Part shown: piece after piece, positions 8,667 through 16,930 of the stretch
Layout of the letters: every line of letters begins with the position of its first letter
Numbering within the stretch: position 1 is the stretch's first letter
From: Rhodophyticola sp017644125
GTDB taxonomy: Bacteria > Pseudomonadota > Alphaproteobacteria > Rhodobacterales > Rhodobacteraceae
DNA: 64,000 bases
Direction: 5' to 3' (one strand)
Assembly (NCBI RefSeq): GCF_042140125.1
Contig: NZ_CP159473.1
Notes under the pieces: generated by a model
Seen by the model: only the letters and a program-made list of their open reading frames with translations
Told to the model about the DNA's origin: nothing
Database searches by the model: none
Position numbers and translations under genes: made by a program

Positions 8667-9359
8667 TCAATCCAACTGCCGTGAGAGAAGCGTGGAGAAC
8701 TCATCGGCAAAGCCTTCGTAGCCGCCGATCAGCCGGTCCGCATCGGACGAGAGCTTGTTGTAGAAAATGACCGCCGGGATGGCCGCCAGAAGGCCAAGCC
8801 CCGTCGCCAGAAGCGCCTCCGCGATGCCCGGTGCGACCACGGCGAGCGAGGTATTGCCCGAAATGGCAATCTCCTGAAACGACCGCATTATGCCCCAGAC
8901 CGTGCCGAACAGGCCCACGAAAGGTGCCGTCGCCCCGGTCGTGGCCAGAAAGTTCAGCCCCGAGGTCAGGCGTTCGTTTTCCCGCGCGATGGCCACATCC
9001 ATCGAGCGATCCACCCGCTGCTGAACACCGGGGATCAGCGCGCCATCGTCCCGGAGGGACCGGCGCCATTCCGTCATCCCGGCCACGAACACCCGTTCCG
9101 ACGCGCTGCGCGGCTGGTCGGCCACTTGGTCGTAAAGCTCGTCCAGCGGCTCCCCCGACCAGAATGCCGCGTCGAACGCCGCGGCGTTGCTGCGCGCCTT
9201 CCGGTACAGCGCGTATTTGGAAAAGGTAATCGCCCAAACCCAGACAGAGGCCACCATCAGGGCCAACATCACGAGTTGGACGGTCAAGGTTGCACGAAAG
9301 AAAAGCGCCAGAAGGGTAAAATCCGCCTCCTGCGCCATGCTTAGCGTCTCGGTTTCCAT
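8667..9359 (-). CDS. tolQ: Tol-Pal/MotA-ExbB family channel protein TolQ
   Basis: 230 residues with three hydrophobic segments (about 20-42, 138-160 and 172-195) and the conserved stretch GLFGTVWGIMRSF in the second. It forms the stator ring of the TolQR motor in the inner membrane. A purine-rich AGGAAG lies nine bases before the ATG. The 108-base gap back to ybgC is the largest inside the cluster and may hold an internal promoter. Confidence 0.97.
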   Translation of the reverse strand: METETLSMAQEADFTLLALFFRATLTVQLVMLALMVASVWVWAITFSKYALYRKARSNAAAFDAAFWSGEPLDELYDQVADQPRSASERVFVAGMTEWRRSLRDDGALIPGVQQRVDRSMDVAIARENERLTSGLNFLATTGATAPFVGLFGTVWGIMRSFQEIAISGNTSLAVVAPGIAEALLATGLGLLAAIPAVIFYNKLSSDADRLIGGYEGFADEFSTLLSRQLD

Positions 9360-9467
9360 TGCCTGGTCTTCCTGCTTGCCCCAGCCCGGTTCGGGCGCGG
9401 TTGTCGATTGCGCCTCATTAAGGTCTCACATTAACAACTTGTAAGGGGGAACACCAATGATTGTGCG

Positions 9468-9881
9468 TCACCCCCGCGTGAGCACTGAAATTGTTTCAAG
9501 CTTTTGGCGAATATCCGCCGGGAGGCGCGTCGCCCGCCCCGCAGGTCCGATGCAGACCACGCTGACCCGGGCCTGAAAGATCAGCTGCCCGCCGCGCAGC
9601 ACAGTCTGCGGCATGTCGAACCGGGCGCCGGTCACACCGTCGAGCGTGGTTTCGACCACCAGTTCATCGTCGTAATGCGCGGCGGCAAGGTAATCCGCCT
9701 CGACCCGGCGCACGGCGAAAACGATACCCTGCGCGCGCTTCATCTCCGCCTGGTCGATCCCCGCCTCGCGCACCATTTCGGACCGGGCCCGTTCGATGAA
9801 TTTCAGGTAATTGGCGTAATAGACCAGACCCGCAAGATCGGTGTCTTCGTAATAGACGCGGATAGGCCAGCGATGGATCAT
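9468..9881 (-). CDS. ybgC: Tol-Pal associated acyl-CoA thioesterase YbgC
   Basis: 137 residues with a hotdog fold signature YYEDTDLAGLVYYANYL; D15 is the expected catalytic acid of the 4-hydroxybenzoyl-CoA thioesterase class. YbgC hydrolyses short acyl-CoA or acyl-ACP and usually sits just upstream of tolQ, as here. Its start overlaps the stop of the preceding unknown gene by four bases. Confidence 0.94.
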   Translation of the reverse strand: MIHRWPIRVYYEDTDLAGLVYYANYLKFIERARSEMVREAGIDQAEMKRAQGIVFAVRRVEADYLAAAHYDDELVVETTLDGVTGARFDMPQTVLRGGQLIFQARVSVVCIGPAGRATRLPADIRQKLETISVLTRG

Positions 9882-10528
9882 TGGGCGGCTCCGATACGCG
9901 CGGCAAGGCGCAGGGCGTGAGAGGGATCGGCGGACATCTGTGGCATCACCGGGTCATAGCTTGCGCGGATCACCCCGGCGATCCCGGGTTTGAGCAATGC
10001 CGGGCCGCCCGGGCGCAGGATCGCAAGGGGCGATGTTACGACAAAGGCGGTATCCGACCACAAAACGATGGTCTGCACCATCTGCGACAAGGCGATGGTT
10101 TCGGCGGCGGCCTCCCGCATTGCGGCGTCCATCCGGATGAAGACGAAGGCGGCCTTGATTGCCCCGTCCTCGTCGAAGCGAAAACTGCGGTACTGGTTTG
10201 CATCGGCCTCTTCAAGCCGCGCCACCAGCGGGCCCAGATCGGGGATCAGACGGTCCAGATTCGGGGTCGCCGTCAGTTCACCCCATTCACGCAGAAAGAA
10301 CACCATCAGATTGGCGCCCAGCTCCGGGTCGGTTTCGGCCATCCGATGGTTTGCCAGCGTCACGATCGCCTCGACCGCGCCCTTGAACACCGCCACCGTG
10401 GCGTCATCCACACCGAAAACCACGGGCGCGATCGGCCGGCCCCACCGCGCGAAAAGATATTGCCCGTCCGACCGGGTGAAAAGCGCCCTGACGGCTTCGG
10501 CGGTCGGCGCGCTAGGATCCCCGGACAT
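9878..10528 (-). CDS. Conserved protein of unknown function between ruvB and ybgC
   Basis: 216 residues, soluble, with no signal peptide or transmembrane helix. The sequence begins with a short disordered Pro/Ala stretch and continues as an alternating alpha/beta region containing RWGRPIAPVVFGVDDAT and FVFIRMDAAMREA. It overlaps ybgC by ATGA and is therefore part of the tol unit. I recognise no family. Its fixed position between recombination and envelope genes suggests a conserved accessory role, but this is inference only. Confidence 0.75.
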   Translation of the reverse strand: MSGDPSAPTAEAVRALFTRSDGQYLFARWGRPIAPVVFGVDDATVAVFKGAVEAIVTLANHRMAETDPELGANLMVFFLREWGELTATPNLDRLIPDLGPLVARLEEADANQYRSFRFDEDGAIKAAFVFIRMDAAMREAAAETIALSQMVQTIVLWSDTAFVVTSPLAILRPGGPALLKPGIAGVIRASYDPVMPQMSADPSHALRLAARIGAAQ

Positions 10529-10573
10529 ATCAGTCTCCCTGCTTTTGCGATATCGACGGCGGATGCATCCGAA

Positions 10574-11608
10574 CTATCCCTCGAACAAATCGGTCTGATC
10601 CGGGCGTCTCGGGGCCTCAAGCCCCAGATGCGCCCAGCCTTTATGCGCCAGCATGCGCCCACGCGGCGTCCGGGCGATCAGCCCCTGTTGCAGCAGGAAC
10701 GGCTCGATCACCTCCTCGATCGCATCGCGGCTTTCCGACAAGGCGGCCGACAGCGTTTCGACCCCCACAGGTCCGCCCGCGTAATTCTCCGCCATCAACC
10801 GCAGATACCGCCGGTCGGCCCCGTCCAGACCCAGATGATCGACCCCCAGCCGGGTCAGCGCGCTGTCGGCGATGCTCCGCGTCAGCGTGCCATCCCCTTC
10901 GACCAGCGCGAAATCGACGACGCGCCGCAAAAGCCGCCCCGCGATCCGGGGTGTGCCCCGCGCCCGGCGGGCGATTTCAAGCGCCCCGTCAGCTTCGGTG
11001 GAAATCGCCAGCAGGCGCGCGCCCCGGGTGACGATCTCGTGCAGTTCCGCCACGGTGTAGAATTGCAGCCGGGTGGGAATGCCGAACCGGTCGCGCAGCG
11101 GTGTCGTCAACAGGCCAAGCCGCGTGGTCGCCCCCACCAGAGTGAAGGGCTGCAACTCGATACGCACGGTCCGTGCGGCGGGGCCCTCGCCGATCACCAG
11201 ATCCAGCTCGAAATCCTCAAGCGCGGGATACAGCACCTCCTCCACCGCCGGGTTCAGCCGGTGGATCTCGTCGATGAACAGCACGTCACGCGGTTCCAGA
11301 TTTGTCAGGATCGCGGCCAGATCTCCGGCGCGCGCCAGAACCGGGCCGGATGTCATGCGGAAATTCACACCCAGTTCGCGCGCCATGATCTGTGCCAGCG
11401 TGGTCTTGCCCAGCCCGGGAGGGCCGTGAAAGAGCACATGGTCCATCGCCTCCCCCCGGCGCCTCGCGCTTTCGATGAAGACCGCGAGATTGGCGCGCGC
11501 CTCCTCCTGCCCGATGAACTCGGCCAATATCTGCGGGCGCAGCGCCCGGTCGGGGCTGTCCTCGCCGGGTTGGCGGTCGGGGCGGAGGGTCGGATCGGGT
11601 TCAGACAT
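10574..11608 (-). CDS. ruvB: Holliday junction branch-migration helicase RuvB
   Basis: 344 residues from MSEPDPTLRP. The ATG at 11614, two codons earlier, is also possible, but family N-termini favour 11608. The AAA+ core shows Walker A GPPGLGKTT, Walker B LFIDEIHR, sensor GATTR and a C-terminal winged helix. RuvB is the ATP-driven ring that pumps DNA through the RuvA-bound Holliday junction. It lies downstream of ruvC and ruvA in the same orientation. Confidence 0.97.
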   Translation of the reverse strand: MSEPDPTLRPDRQPGEDSPDRALRPQILAEFIGQEEARANLAVFIESARRRGEAMDHVLFHGPPGLGKTTLAQIMARELGVNFRMTSGPVLARAGDLAAILTNLEPRDVLFIDEIHRLNPAVEEVLYPALEDFELDLVIGEGPAARTVRIELQPFTLVGATTRLGLLTTPLRDRFGIPTRLQFYTVAELHEIVTRGARLLAISTEADGALEIARRARGTPRIAGRLLRRVVDFALVEGDGTLTRSIADSALTRLGVDHLGLDGADRRYLRLMAENYAGGPVGVETLSAALSESRDAIEEVIEPFLLQQGLIARTPRGRMLAHKGWAHLGLEAPRRPDQTDLFEG

Positions 11609-11668
11609 CTGCATCGGTTATGGCTGAGGCGCGGAAGTTCCGCCAGAGGCGGCCTTGCCCATGGCCGC

Positions 11669-12337
11669 TCATTCCCTCGGGGCCAGAAGCCGCAGGGCCG
11701 CGCGGATCAGGGCGGGTGTATCGGCCTCGCCCGCGTCGCCCGCGGCGGTCGCCACGGCGCTGGCAGCTTCGGATGGCGCGTAGCCCAGGTTCTGCAATGC
11801 CGACAGGGCCTCCGCCTGCGCGGACGCAGTGCTGTGGACGGGTGCACGCGGCGCATCTGCGGGTGTGGTCGTGTCGATCACCTCCACGGGCGCATCGCCA
11901 AGCGCTTCATGAACAGTCCCGCCAAGCGCCATGACGGCGGGCGCCTTGTCCTTCAGTTCATTAACCACGCGCTGTGCGATCTTGGGCCCGACACCCGGGG
12001 CGGCCTTGACGGAGGCCCAGTCCCCGATGGCAATGGCCCGCGCGATGCCTTCGGCCCCAAGCGTCCCGAGGATGGCCATGGAGGCCTTGGCGCCGATCCC
12101 CTGAACCGAAATCAGCAAACGGTACCATTCGCGCTCGTAAAGCGTGAGAAAGCCGAACAGTTGCAGCAGGTCCTCCCGCACCAGCAATTCGGTGTAAAGT
12201 GCCGCCATCTGGCCTGCCGGCGGAAGCGCGGCCAATGTCCGATCGGAGCAATAAACAATGTATCCCACCCCGTTCACATCCAGGAGCACGTGATCGCCCG
12301 CACGGTGGTCGACCCGGCCTGTCAGCTTCCCGATCAT
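11669..12337 (-). CDS. ruvA: Holliday junction DNA-binding protein RuvA
   Basis: 222 residues from MIGKLTGRVD. It has an N-terminal OB fold (about 1-62), two helix-hairpin-helix motifs (VQGIGAKASMAIL and APGVGPKIAQRVVNEL) and, after an Ala/Pro linker, a C-terminal UBA-like domain ending LGYAPSEAASAV and ALRLLAPRE that contacts RuvB. The ATG overlaps the ruvC stop by four bases, so the two are translationally coupled. Confidence 0.96.
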   Translation of the reverse strand: MIGKLTGRVDHRAGDHVLLDVNGVGYIVYCSDRTLAALPPAGQMAALYTELLVREDLLQLFGFLTLYEREWYRLLISVQGIGAKASMAILGTLGAEGIARAIAIGDWASVKAAPGVGPKIAQRVVNELKDKAPAVMALGGTVHEALGDAPVEVIDTTTPADAPRAPVHSTASAQAEALSALQNLGYAPSEAASAVATAAGDAGEADTPALIRAALRLLAPRE

Positions 12338-12840
12338 GACGCGGCCTTGATCGCGCGGGCCAGACGCCCGGCGGTCTGCGCGTGAAAAGCGTGGCAGATG
12401 GCGATGGCCAGCGCATCGGCGGCATCGTCGCCGGCAGGCACGGCGCCGGGCAATTGCATCCGCACCATATGCCCGATCTGGCGCTTGTCCGCGTGGCCCA
12501 CACCGACGACCGCCTTCTTCACGGCATTCGGGGCATATTCGGCAACCGGCAGTCCGAACTGCGCGGGCACCAGCATCGCGATGCCACGGGCCTGACCCAG
12601 TTTCAGAGTTCCCGCCCCGTCGCGGTTCACGAAAGTCTGCTCCACCGCCGCATGCGTGGGCCGATGCGCCATGAGAACCGCGGTGAGCTGCTGGTGCAGG
12701 GACAGAAGCCGGGCGGCCAGATCGCCACCGGAACTGACGCATTGCCCGTTTGCGATGTGACTGAGTCGCGCGCCATCGACCCCGATCACACCCCATCCAA
12801 GACATCGAAGCCCCGGATCAATTCCGATTACCCGTATCAC
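12334..12840 (-). CDS. ruvC: Crossover junction endodeoxyribonuclease RuvC
   Basis: 168 residues with an RNase H-like fold. The acidic catalytic residues align with the family: D8 in GIDPG, E67 in AAVEQTF, and D139/D142 in GDDAADALA. RuvC cuts Holliday junctions brought in by RuvAB. It is the first gene of the ruvCAB unit; the 336-base region upstream is shared with the divergent DUF1127 gene. Confidence 0.96.
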   Translation of the reverse strand: MIRVIGIDPGLRCLGWGVIGVDGARLSHIANGQCVSSGGDLAARLLSLHQQLTAVLMAHRPTHAAVEQTFVNRDGAGTLKLGQARGIAMLVPAQFGLPVAEYAPNAVKKAVVGVGHADKRQIGHMVRMQLPGAVPAGDDAADALAIAICHAFHAQTAGRLARAIKAAS

Positions 12841-12913
12841 CGCCCGTTACCGCCTGTTTCTGCGTCTTTTGCGCATCACTAGCACGAAACGCGAACATTG
12901 GCCAGCGCGAGGT

Positions 12914-12943
12914 CGAAAACCATCCGCGCAATGTCGGTTTTCG
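12914..12943. promoter_or_regulatory. 9-bp inverted repeat, operator-like
   Basis: Arms TCGAAAACC (from 12913) and GGTTTTCGA (to 12944) are perfect complements around a 14-base spacer. The centre-to-centre distance suits a dimeric repressor on successive helical turns. The site lies about 75 bases upstream of ruvC and 235 upstream of the DUF1127 start. No regulator can be assigned. Confidence 0.35.
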
Positions 12944-13060
12944 AAGCCGGGGTGAACAGGTGGTCGAAAAGCGCCACTGCGGACATCAAAAACGACGTCC
13001 TGAAATCGTAATTTTGCCATAATTTATAGGGTTTTAACCTGGAATCCAGCTATGCTGAAA

Positions 13061-13079
13061 TTGCATGCGTCCCATGCAA
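13061..13079. promoter_or_regulatory. 7-bp inverted repeat near the DUF1127 promoter region
   Basis: TTGCATG and CATGCAA flank five bases, forming a perfect dyad about 100 bases upstream of the DUF1127 start. It could be an operator or a 5' leader hairpin; there is no U-tract, so it is not a terminator. Confidence 0.35.
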
Positions 13080-13176
13080 AAAAAGATGCTTGCGAGGGCG
13101 TTGGAGGGGGCCTAGGTGCGGTTCAGAGCAGGACGCTCGTAGAGAACATCTTACGAGATCGGAAAGGACGACTCAG

Positions 13177-13380
13177 ATGGCATTCATTGCAAACCGCCCC
13201 CTTGGCGCTGGTTTCAGCGCTATCACCTTTATTGCCGGTCTTGTGGCAAAGATTACCGCATGGAACGACGCCCGTGTGACCCGTACCAGCCTGTCGCGGC
13301 TCAGCGATCGCGAACTGGACGATCTGGGTCTTGTCCGTGGTGATATCGACGACATCGCAGCAGGCACGTTCCGCCGCTAG
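13177..13380 (+). CDS. DUF1127 domain-containing small protein
   Basis: 67 residues. The C-terminal half carries the DUF1127 signature SRLSDRELDDLGL followed by RGDIDDIA. Members of this family in Rhodobacter are small, basic, stress-induced proteins linked to RNA binding. The ATG at 13177 is preceded by GGAAAGGACGA and gives the usual length, whereas an upstream in-frame start would add an unlikely Arg-rich leader. A strong hairpin terminator follows 23 bases after the stop, so it is a single-gene transcript. Confidence 0.88.
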   Translation: MAFIANRPLGAGFSAITFIAGLVAKITAWNDARVTRTSLSRLSDRELDDLGLVRGDIDDIAAGTFRR

Positions 13381-13403
13381 ACGGCCCAATCAAAGATCAC
13401 GGC

Positions 13404-13437
13404 AAAGGCCGCGCTCGAGGGATCGGCGCGGCCTTTT
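13404..13437 (+). terminator. Rho-independent terminator of the DUF1127 gene
   Basis: An 11-bp perfect stem (AAAGGCCGCGC with GCGCGGCCTTT) surrounds an 11-base loop and ends in TTTT. The A-run on the left arm gives a U-run in the other direction too, so it could also stop transcripts of the convergent gene at 13466-13825. Confidence 0.85.
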
Positions 13438-13465
13438 CCATCCGTGTCACCCCCTGTCGGTGATC

Positions 13466-13825
13466 TCAGGGCTGACGGACGAAGTTCACCGCCAGGGCAT
13501 ATTTTTCCGCCAGCCAGAGGGAAGCCGGTTCGGGCATCAACACCCGGGCTGCGAACTGGTCATAGGTGGAGCCGGCCAGCAACGTGTCGATGCGGGCGCT
13601 GTAGCTTTCCTGCCCCAGGTGATAGATCAGGAACCCCTTCAAAAGAACGGCGCAGGCGAACCCGTAAATCAGCGCCCGAAGCGGGAAGCGAAAGCGCAGC
13701 CGACGACGGGAGCGCGGCACCACAAGCCCATCGGAGGTAATCGCATATGCATTCGGGATTCGCGTCGCATAAGCCTGTTCAATCCGGCTAACCCGATTGT
13801 TAAAAAGGCGAATTTGATGATTCAT
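13466..13825 (-). CDS. Single-pass membrane protein, unknown function
   Basis: 119 residues. A predicted cytoplasmic N-terminus ends in a very basic patch (RSRRRLRFRFPLR, about 38-50), followed by one transmembrane helix (about 52-70) and an extracytoplasmic C-terminal region with QESYSARIDTLLAGSTYDQF. No family was recognised. The positive-inside rule predicts an N-in topology. It is convergent with the DUF1127 gene. Confidence 0.65.
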   Translation of the reverse strand: MNHQIRLFNNRVSRIEQAYATRIPNAYAITSDGLVVPRSRRRLRFRFPLRALIYGFACAVLLKGFLIYHLGQESYSARIDTLLAGSTYDQFAARVLMPEPASLWLAEKYALAVNFVRQP

Positions 13826-13899
13826 ATCGGCAACCCGTGAACCGTGTTGCCCCCACCTTTATCCAATTTAGCAGAATTTGTGACATATCGCCACATTTT

Positions 13900-14760
13900 T
13901 CAGTGACCTAGCGTCAGGGTCGCCCAGTCACCAAGCTCGGCCCGGCGGATCAGTGCGAATCCGGCGCCTTCATACACCGCGATCACCTCATCGGCCTGAT
14001 CCACAAGGAGGCCGGACAGGATCAGGCGCCCGCCGCGGGCCGAATGCCGGGCCATGTCCGGGGCAAGGTCGATCAGCGGACCCTTCAGGATATTGGCGAA
14101 AATGAGGTCAAAAGGAGATTTTGCGGCCAGATCGGGATGATCGAACCCGGCCGCCTCCAGACAGATGACGCGATCGGTCAGGCCGTTGGCCGCGGCGTTG
14201 GCGCGGGCCACATCAACGGCAACCTCGTCGATGTCGCTGGCCAGAACCGGTGACGCCCAAGTCCTCGCGGCCGCCAGAGCCAGAACGGCGGTGCCGCAGC
14301 CGATATCGGCGGTGTTGTGCGCCACGAAGCCCTGATCGATCAGGGCGTCCAGCGCCTCAAGGCAGCCCTGCGTGGTGCCGTGATGGCCCGTGCCGAACGC
14401 CATCGCCGCCTCGATCAGAAGGCCCACGGCATCATCGGGCAGGTTGTCCGCATCATGGCTGCCATAGACGAAAAACCGCCCCGCGACGACCGGGTGCAAT
14501 TCACGCCGCACCTCGGCCACCCAATCGGTTTCGGGCAATTCGGACACCGCGAAATCTCGTGCCCCATGCGCCGCGGCCAGAAGCGCCAGTGCCACCGCAT
14601 CGGGCCGGGTCTCGAAGTAGGCACCGACTTCCCAGAGCCCCGATCCGTCCTCCATCTCGAAAACACCGACCCCCGTCGGCTCAAGCGCCTCCAGCGCCGC
14701 GCCCAGTGCATCGGCGGCAGCCTTGCCCGGCAAGGTGGTCAACGCGGTAAAAGTGGGCAT
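13900..14760 (-). CDS. prmA: Ribosomal protein L11 methyltransferase PrmA
   Basis: 286 residues from MPTFTALTTL. AGGA lies eight bases before this ATG, which is preferred to an upstream start that adds a basic leader. The class I methyltransferase core shows motif I DIGCGTAVLALAAA and the NPPY-like position as FANIL, as in the PrmA family. It trimethylates ribosomal protein L11 using S-adenosylmethionine. The N-terminal domain (about 1-110) matches the L11-recognition domain in length. It follows the MFS gene by 10 bases. Confidence 0.9.
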   Translation of the reverse strand: MPTFTALTTLPGKAAADALGAALEALEPTGVGVFEMEDGSGLWEVGAYFETRPDAVALALLAAAHGARDFAVSELPETDWVAEVRRELHPVVAGRFFVYGSHDADNLPDDAVGLLIEAAMAFGTGHHGTTQGCLEALDALIDQGFVAHNTADIGCGTAVLALAAARTWASPVLASDIDEVAVDVARANAAANGLTDRVICLEAAGFDHPDLAAKSPFDLIFANILKGPLIDLAPDMARHSARGGRLILSGLLVDQADEVIAVYEGAGFALIRRAELGDWATLTLGH

Positions 14761-14770
14761 CGGCGCAGTC

Positions 14771-16018
14771 CTATTCTGCCGCGGTCGGCAGGGGGCGGGC
14801 AAAAACCGTTTCCTGCCCGGCCTCGGGGTGGCGGGGGATCAGCAGGCTGAGCAGAAGGGACACCACCGCCATGCAGGCCGCCAGCACGAACACCCCCATC
14901 GGGGAGGTGAGCCAGAGATACCCCAGTGCCGCGGGCAGGAACACCGCCGCGATATGGTTGATCGTGAAGGCCACGGCCGCGGTCGGCGCGATATCCCCGG
15001 GCTCGGCGATTTTCTGGAAATAGGTCTTGATGGCAAGCGCGAGCGAAAAGAAGATGTGGTTGATCACATAGAGGCTGGCCGCCATCCAGGGGCCCCAGTC
15101 AAAGTGGTAGAGGCCGGCATAGAGAACGAAAACCATCGTCAGCCCGGCATATTCGAAGACCAGCGCCGCCCGTTCGCCAAAGAACGATACCGCCCGGCCC
15201 AGAAGCGGGGCGACGATCATGTTGGTCAGCAGCGTCACCATGAACAATGCGGTGATCTGGTGAACCTCGTAGCCATAGCGCTCCACCATCATGAACCCCG
15301 CGAAGACGACAAAGATCTGCCGCCGCGCGCCGGACATGAATTGCAGCGCATAATAAAGCCAGTAGCGTTTCCGAAGGACCATCTTCTTGGTCTGCGGGTT
15401 GGGGCTTTCGAACTGCGGATAGGCGAGAAACGCTAAAAGCGCGATCGCCGCCGTTGTGCCGCCGGCCAGCCAGTAGACCAGATCATAGCTGAGATCATAG
15501 GCCCGCCACGTGAGCACGATCAGCACATAGGCTACCAGCGTCGCGGCCGACCCCATGGAGAGCAGCCAGCCAAGGGTCTGCGGGGCCTTCTTCTTGTCGA
15601 TCCACTGCAACTGCAGCGACTGGTTAACCGTTTCATAATAGTGAAACCCGATGGAGCTGAGCAGCGTGACAAAGAGAAGCCCGCCTAGCGAGGGGAACTG
15701 CGCCGTCATCGCGGTGGCCACGCCAAGCAGCATAAGCGAGATCAGCCCCAGAACCTGCTCGCGGATGAAGATGATCAACGCGATCACACCGATGGCCAGA
15801 AACCCCGGGATCTCGCGCACCGTGTGCAGCCAGCCGATATCGGCGCCGTCGAACCCGGCCATTTCGACCACGAAGTTGTTGAGCAGGGCGGACCATGTGG
15901 CAAAGGCGATCGGCATCGCGAAGGCCATCAGGAACAGCAATGCCTGCGGGCGCCGCCATCGCGGCAGCGATTTCGCCTGTTCAAGCGTCAGGGTGTTGAA
16001 GGTATCGCCAAGCGCCAT
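14771..16018 (-). CDS. MFS transporter
   Basis: 415 residues with about 12 hydrophobic segments and the usual central loop between helices 6 and 7 (near FESPNPQTKKMVLRKR, about 205-220). The start MALGDTFNTL was chosen because the open frame further upstream reads into the divergent methyltransferase region. The substrate cannot be inferred. It sits immediately upstream of prmA and diverges from a methyltransferase gene 175 bases away. Confidence 0.8.
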   Translation of the reverse strand: MALGDTFNTLTLEQAKSLPRWRRPQALLFLMAFAMPIAFATWSALLNNFVVEMAGFDGADIGWLHTVREIPGFLAIGVIALIIFIREQVLGLISLMLLGVATAMTAQFPSLGGLLFVTLLSSIGFHYYETVNQSLQLQWIDKKKAPQTLGWLLSMGSAATLVAYVLIVLTWRAYDLSYDLVYWLAGGTTAAIALLAFLAYPQFESPNPQTKKMVLRKRYWLYYALQFMSGARRQIFVVFAGFMMVERYGYEVHQITALFMVTLLTNMIVAPLLGRAVSFFGERAALVFEYAGLTMVFVLYAGLYHFDWGPWMAASLYVINHIFFSLALAIKTYFQKIAEPGDIAPTAAVAFTINHIAAVFLPAALGYLWLTSPMGVFVLAACMAVVSLLLSLLIPRHPEAGQETVFARPLPTAAE

Positions 16019-16193
16019 GGGCTTGGCTTTACGCCTGTCGGGCCGGTTTGGCGAGAGCCAAAGGCCCCAAGCCGCCGCCCGGCCGGTCGCGGTGAAGATC
16101 GGATCTTCCTGACCACCAGGCGGACGCACCGCATCAAATCGGGTTCCCCGCCGAGACACTTCTCCCCGGGGGCCGGATATGTCAGATTGAGCC

Positions 16194-16829
16194 ATGAGCC
16201 AGGCCGAGACCCGCGATAACACCCATCTGACCGACCGCTACGACCGGCTTGCCGGCGTGTGGCGCGACAAGATGCGAAGCCTCGGCTATTACGACGCCTA
16301 TCTCGGGTTTCTTTCCTCGCAATTGCCGCGGCCCGGATCGGAGGCGCGCATTCTGGATATCGGCTGCGGCAGCGGAGCCTTTGCCGAGGCCTGGGCGGCG
16401 ATCCACGGGAGCGGGGTCGATATCACCTTGCTGGACCCGTCCGCCCCGATGCTGGCCCGGGCGGAAGCCGCACTTGCGCGGCGCGGCCTTCGGGCGGAAC
16501 CGGCGCAAGGGATACTGGAAAGCTACCAGCCGCCCGCTCCGTTCGACCATCTGCTTGCGGCCCATGTGATCGAGCATTGCCCCGATCCGGGCGCAGCGCT
16601 GGCGGATATGCGCGGGCTTGTCCGGACGGGCGCGCGGCTCTGGCTGGTCGCCTCCAAACCCCATTGGTGCAACGCGATCATCTGGCTGCAATGGCGGCAT
16701 CGGACCTTCGAGCCATCGGAGGTCGCCCTGATGCTGGAACGGGCCGGATGGGCGCTGGACGACATCTACGACTTTCCCGCAGGCCCGCCGTCGCGCACCA
16801 GCCGCGGGTACCTTGCCCGCGCGATCTGA
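16194..16829 (+). CDS. Class I SAM-dependent methyltransferase
   Basis: 211 residues. Motif I is ILDIGCGSGAFAEAW (about 53-67), followed by LLDPSAPML (motif II) and the HVIEHCPDPGAAL stretch typical of methyltransferases of the UbiE/Methyltransf_11-12 type. The substrate is unknown. The gene stands alone between the divergent MFS gene and convergent homospermidine synthase. A long perfect inverted repeat begins 24 bases after its stop. Confidence 0.82.
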   Translation: MSQAETRDNTHLTDRYDRLAGVWRDKMRSLGYYDAYLGFLSSQLPRPGSEARILDIGCGSGAFAEAWAAIHGSGVDITLLDPSAPMLARAEAALARRGLRAEPAQGILESYQPPAPFDHLLAAHVIEHCPDPGAALADMRGLVRTGARLWLVASKPHWCNAIIWLQWRHRTFEPSEVALMLERAGWALDDIYDFPAGPPSRTSRGYLARAI

Positions 16830-16853
16830 GGCCATAGCGTAGCTTTCGCACCC

Positions 16854-16930
16854 GTTGGCGACCTGACAGCAGCCCGGGCAGGGCTGAGTCCGGGCCCCGC
16901 CCCTTGTCAGCCTGCTGTCAGGTCGCCAAC
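16854..16930. repeat. 19-bp perfect inverted repeat overlapping the hss 3' end
   Basis: Arm GTTGGCGACCTGACAGCAG (16854-16872) is the exact reverse complement of 16912-16930, with a 39-base GC-rich spacer. The right arm contains the stop and last codons of homospermidine synthase. There is no adjoining U-tract, so a classical terminator is not obvious. An inverted copy of the hss end, or a bidirectional transcript-end structure between two convergent genes, are the two readings. Confidence 0.8.

Larger units (their letters stand above)
12841..13176. other. Divergent intergenic region between ruvC and DUF1127 gene
   Basis: 336 bases without a credible gene. It holds two separate perfect inverted repeats (12914-12943 and 13061-13079) and an AT-rich stretch around 13005-13035. 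It must contain the promoter of the DUF1127 gene and probably that of ruvCAB. An open frame running into the DUF1127 start looks like leader rather than protein. Confidence 0.6.

Noticed and set aside
9881..12385. 834-codon plus-strand frame across ybgC, the unknown gene, ruvB and ruvA
   Set aside because: It opposes several clearly identified genes, has no recognisable domain and has His/Gln/Arg-rich shadow composition.
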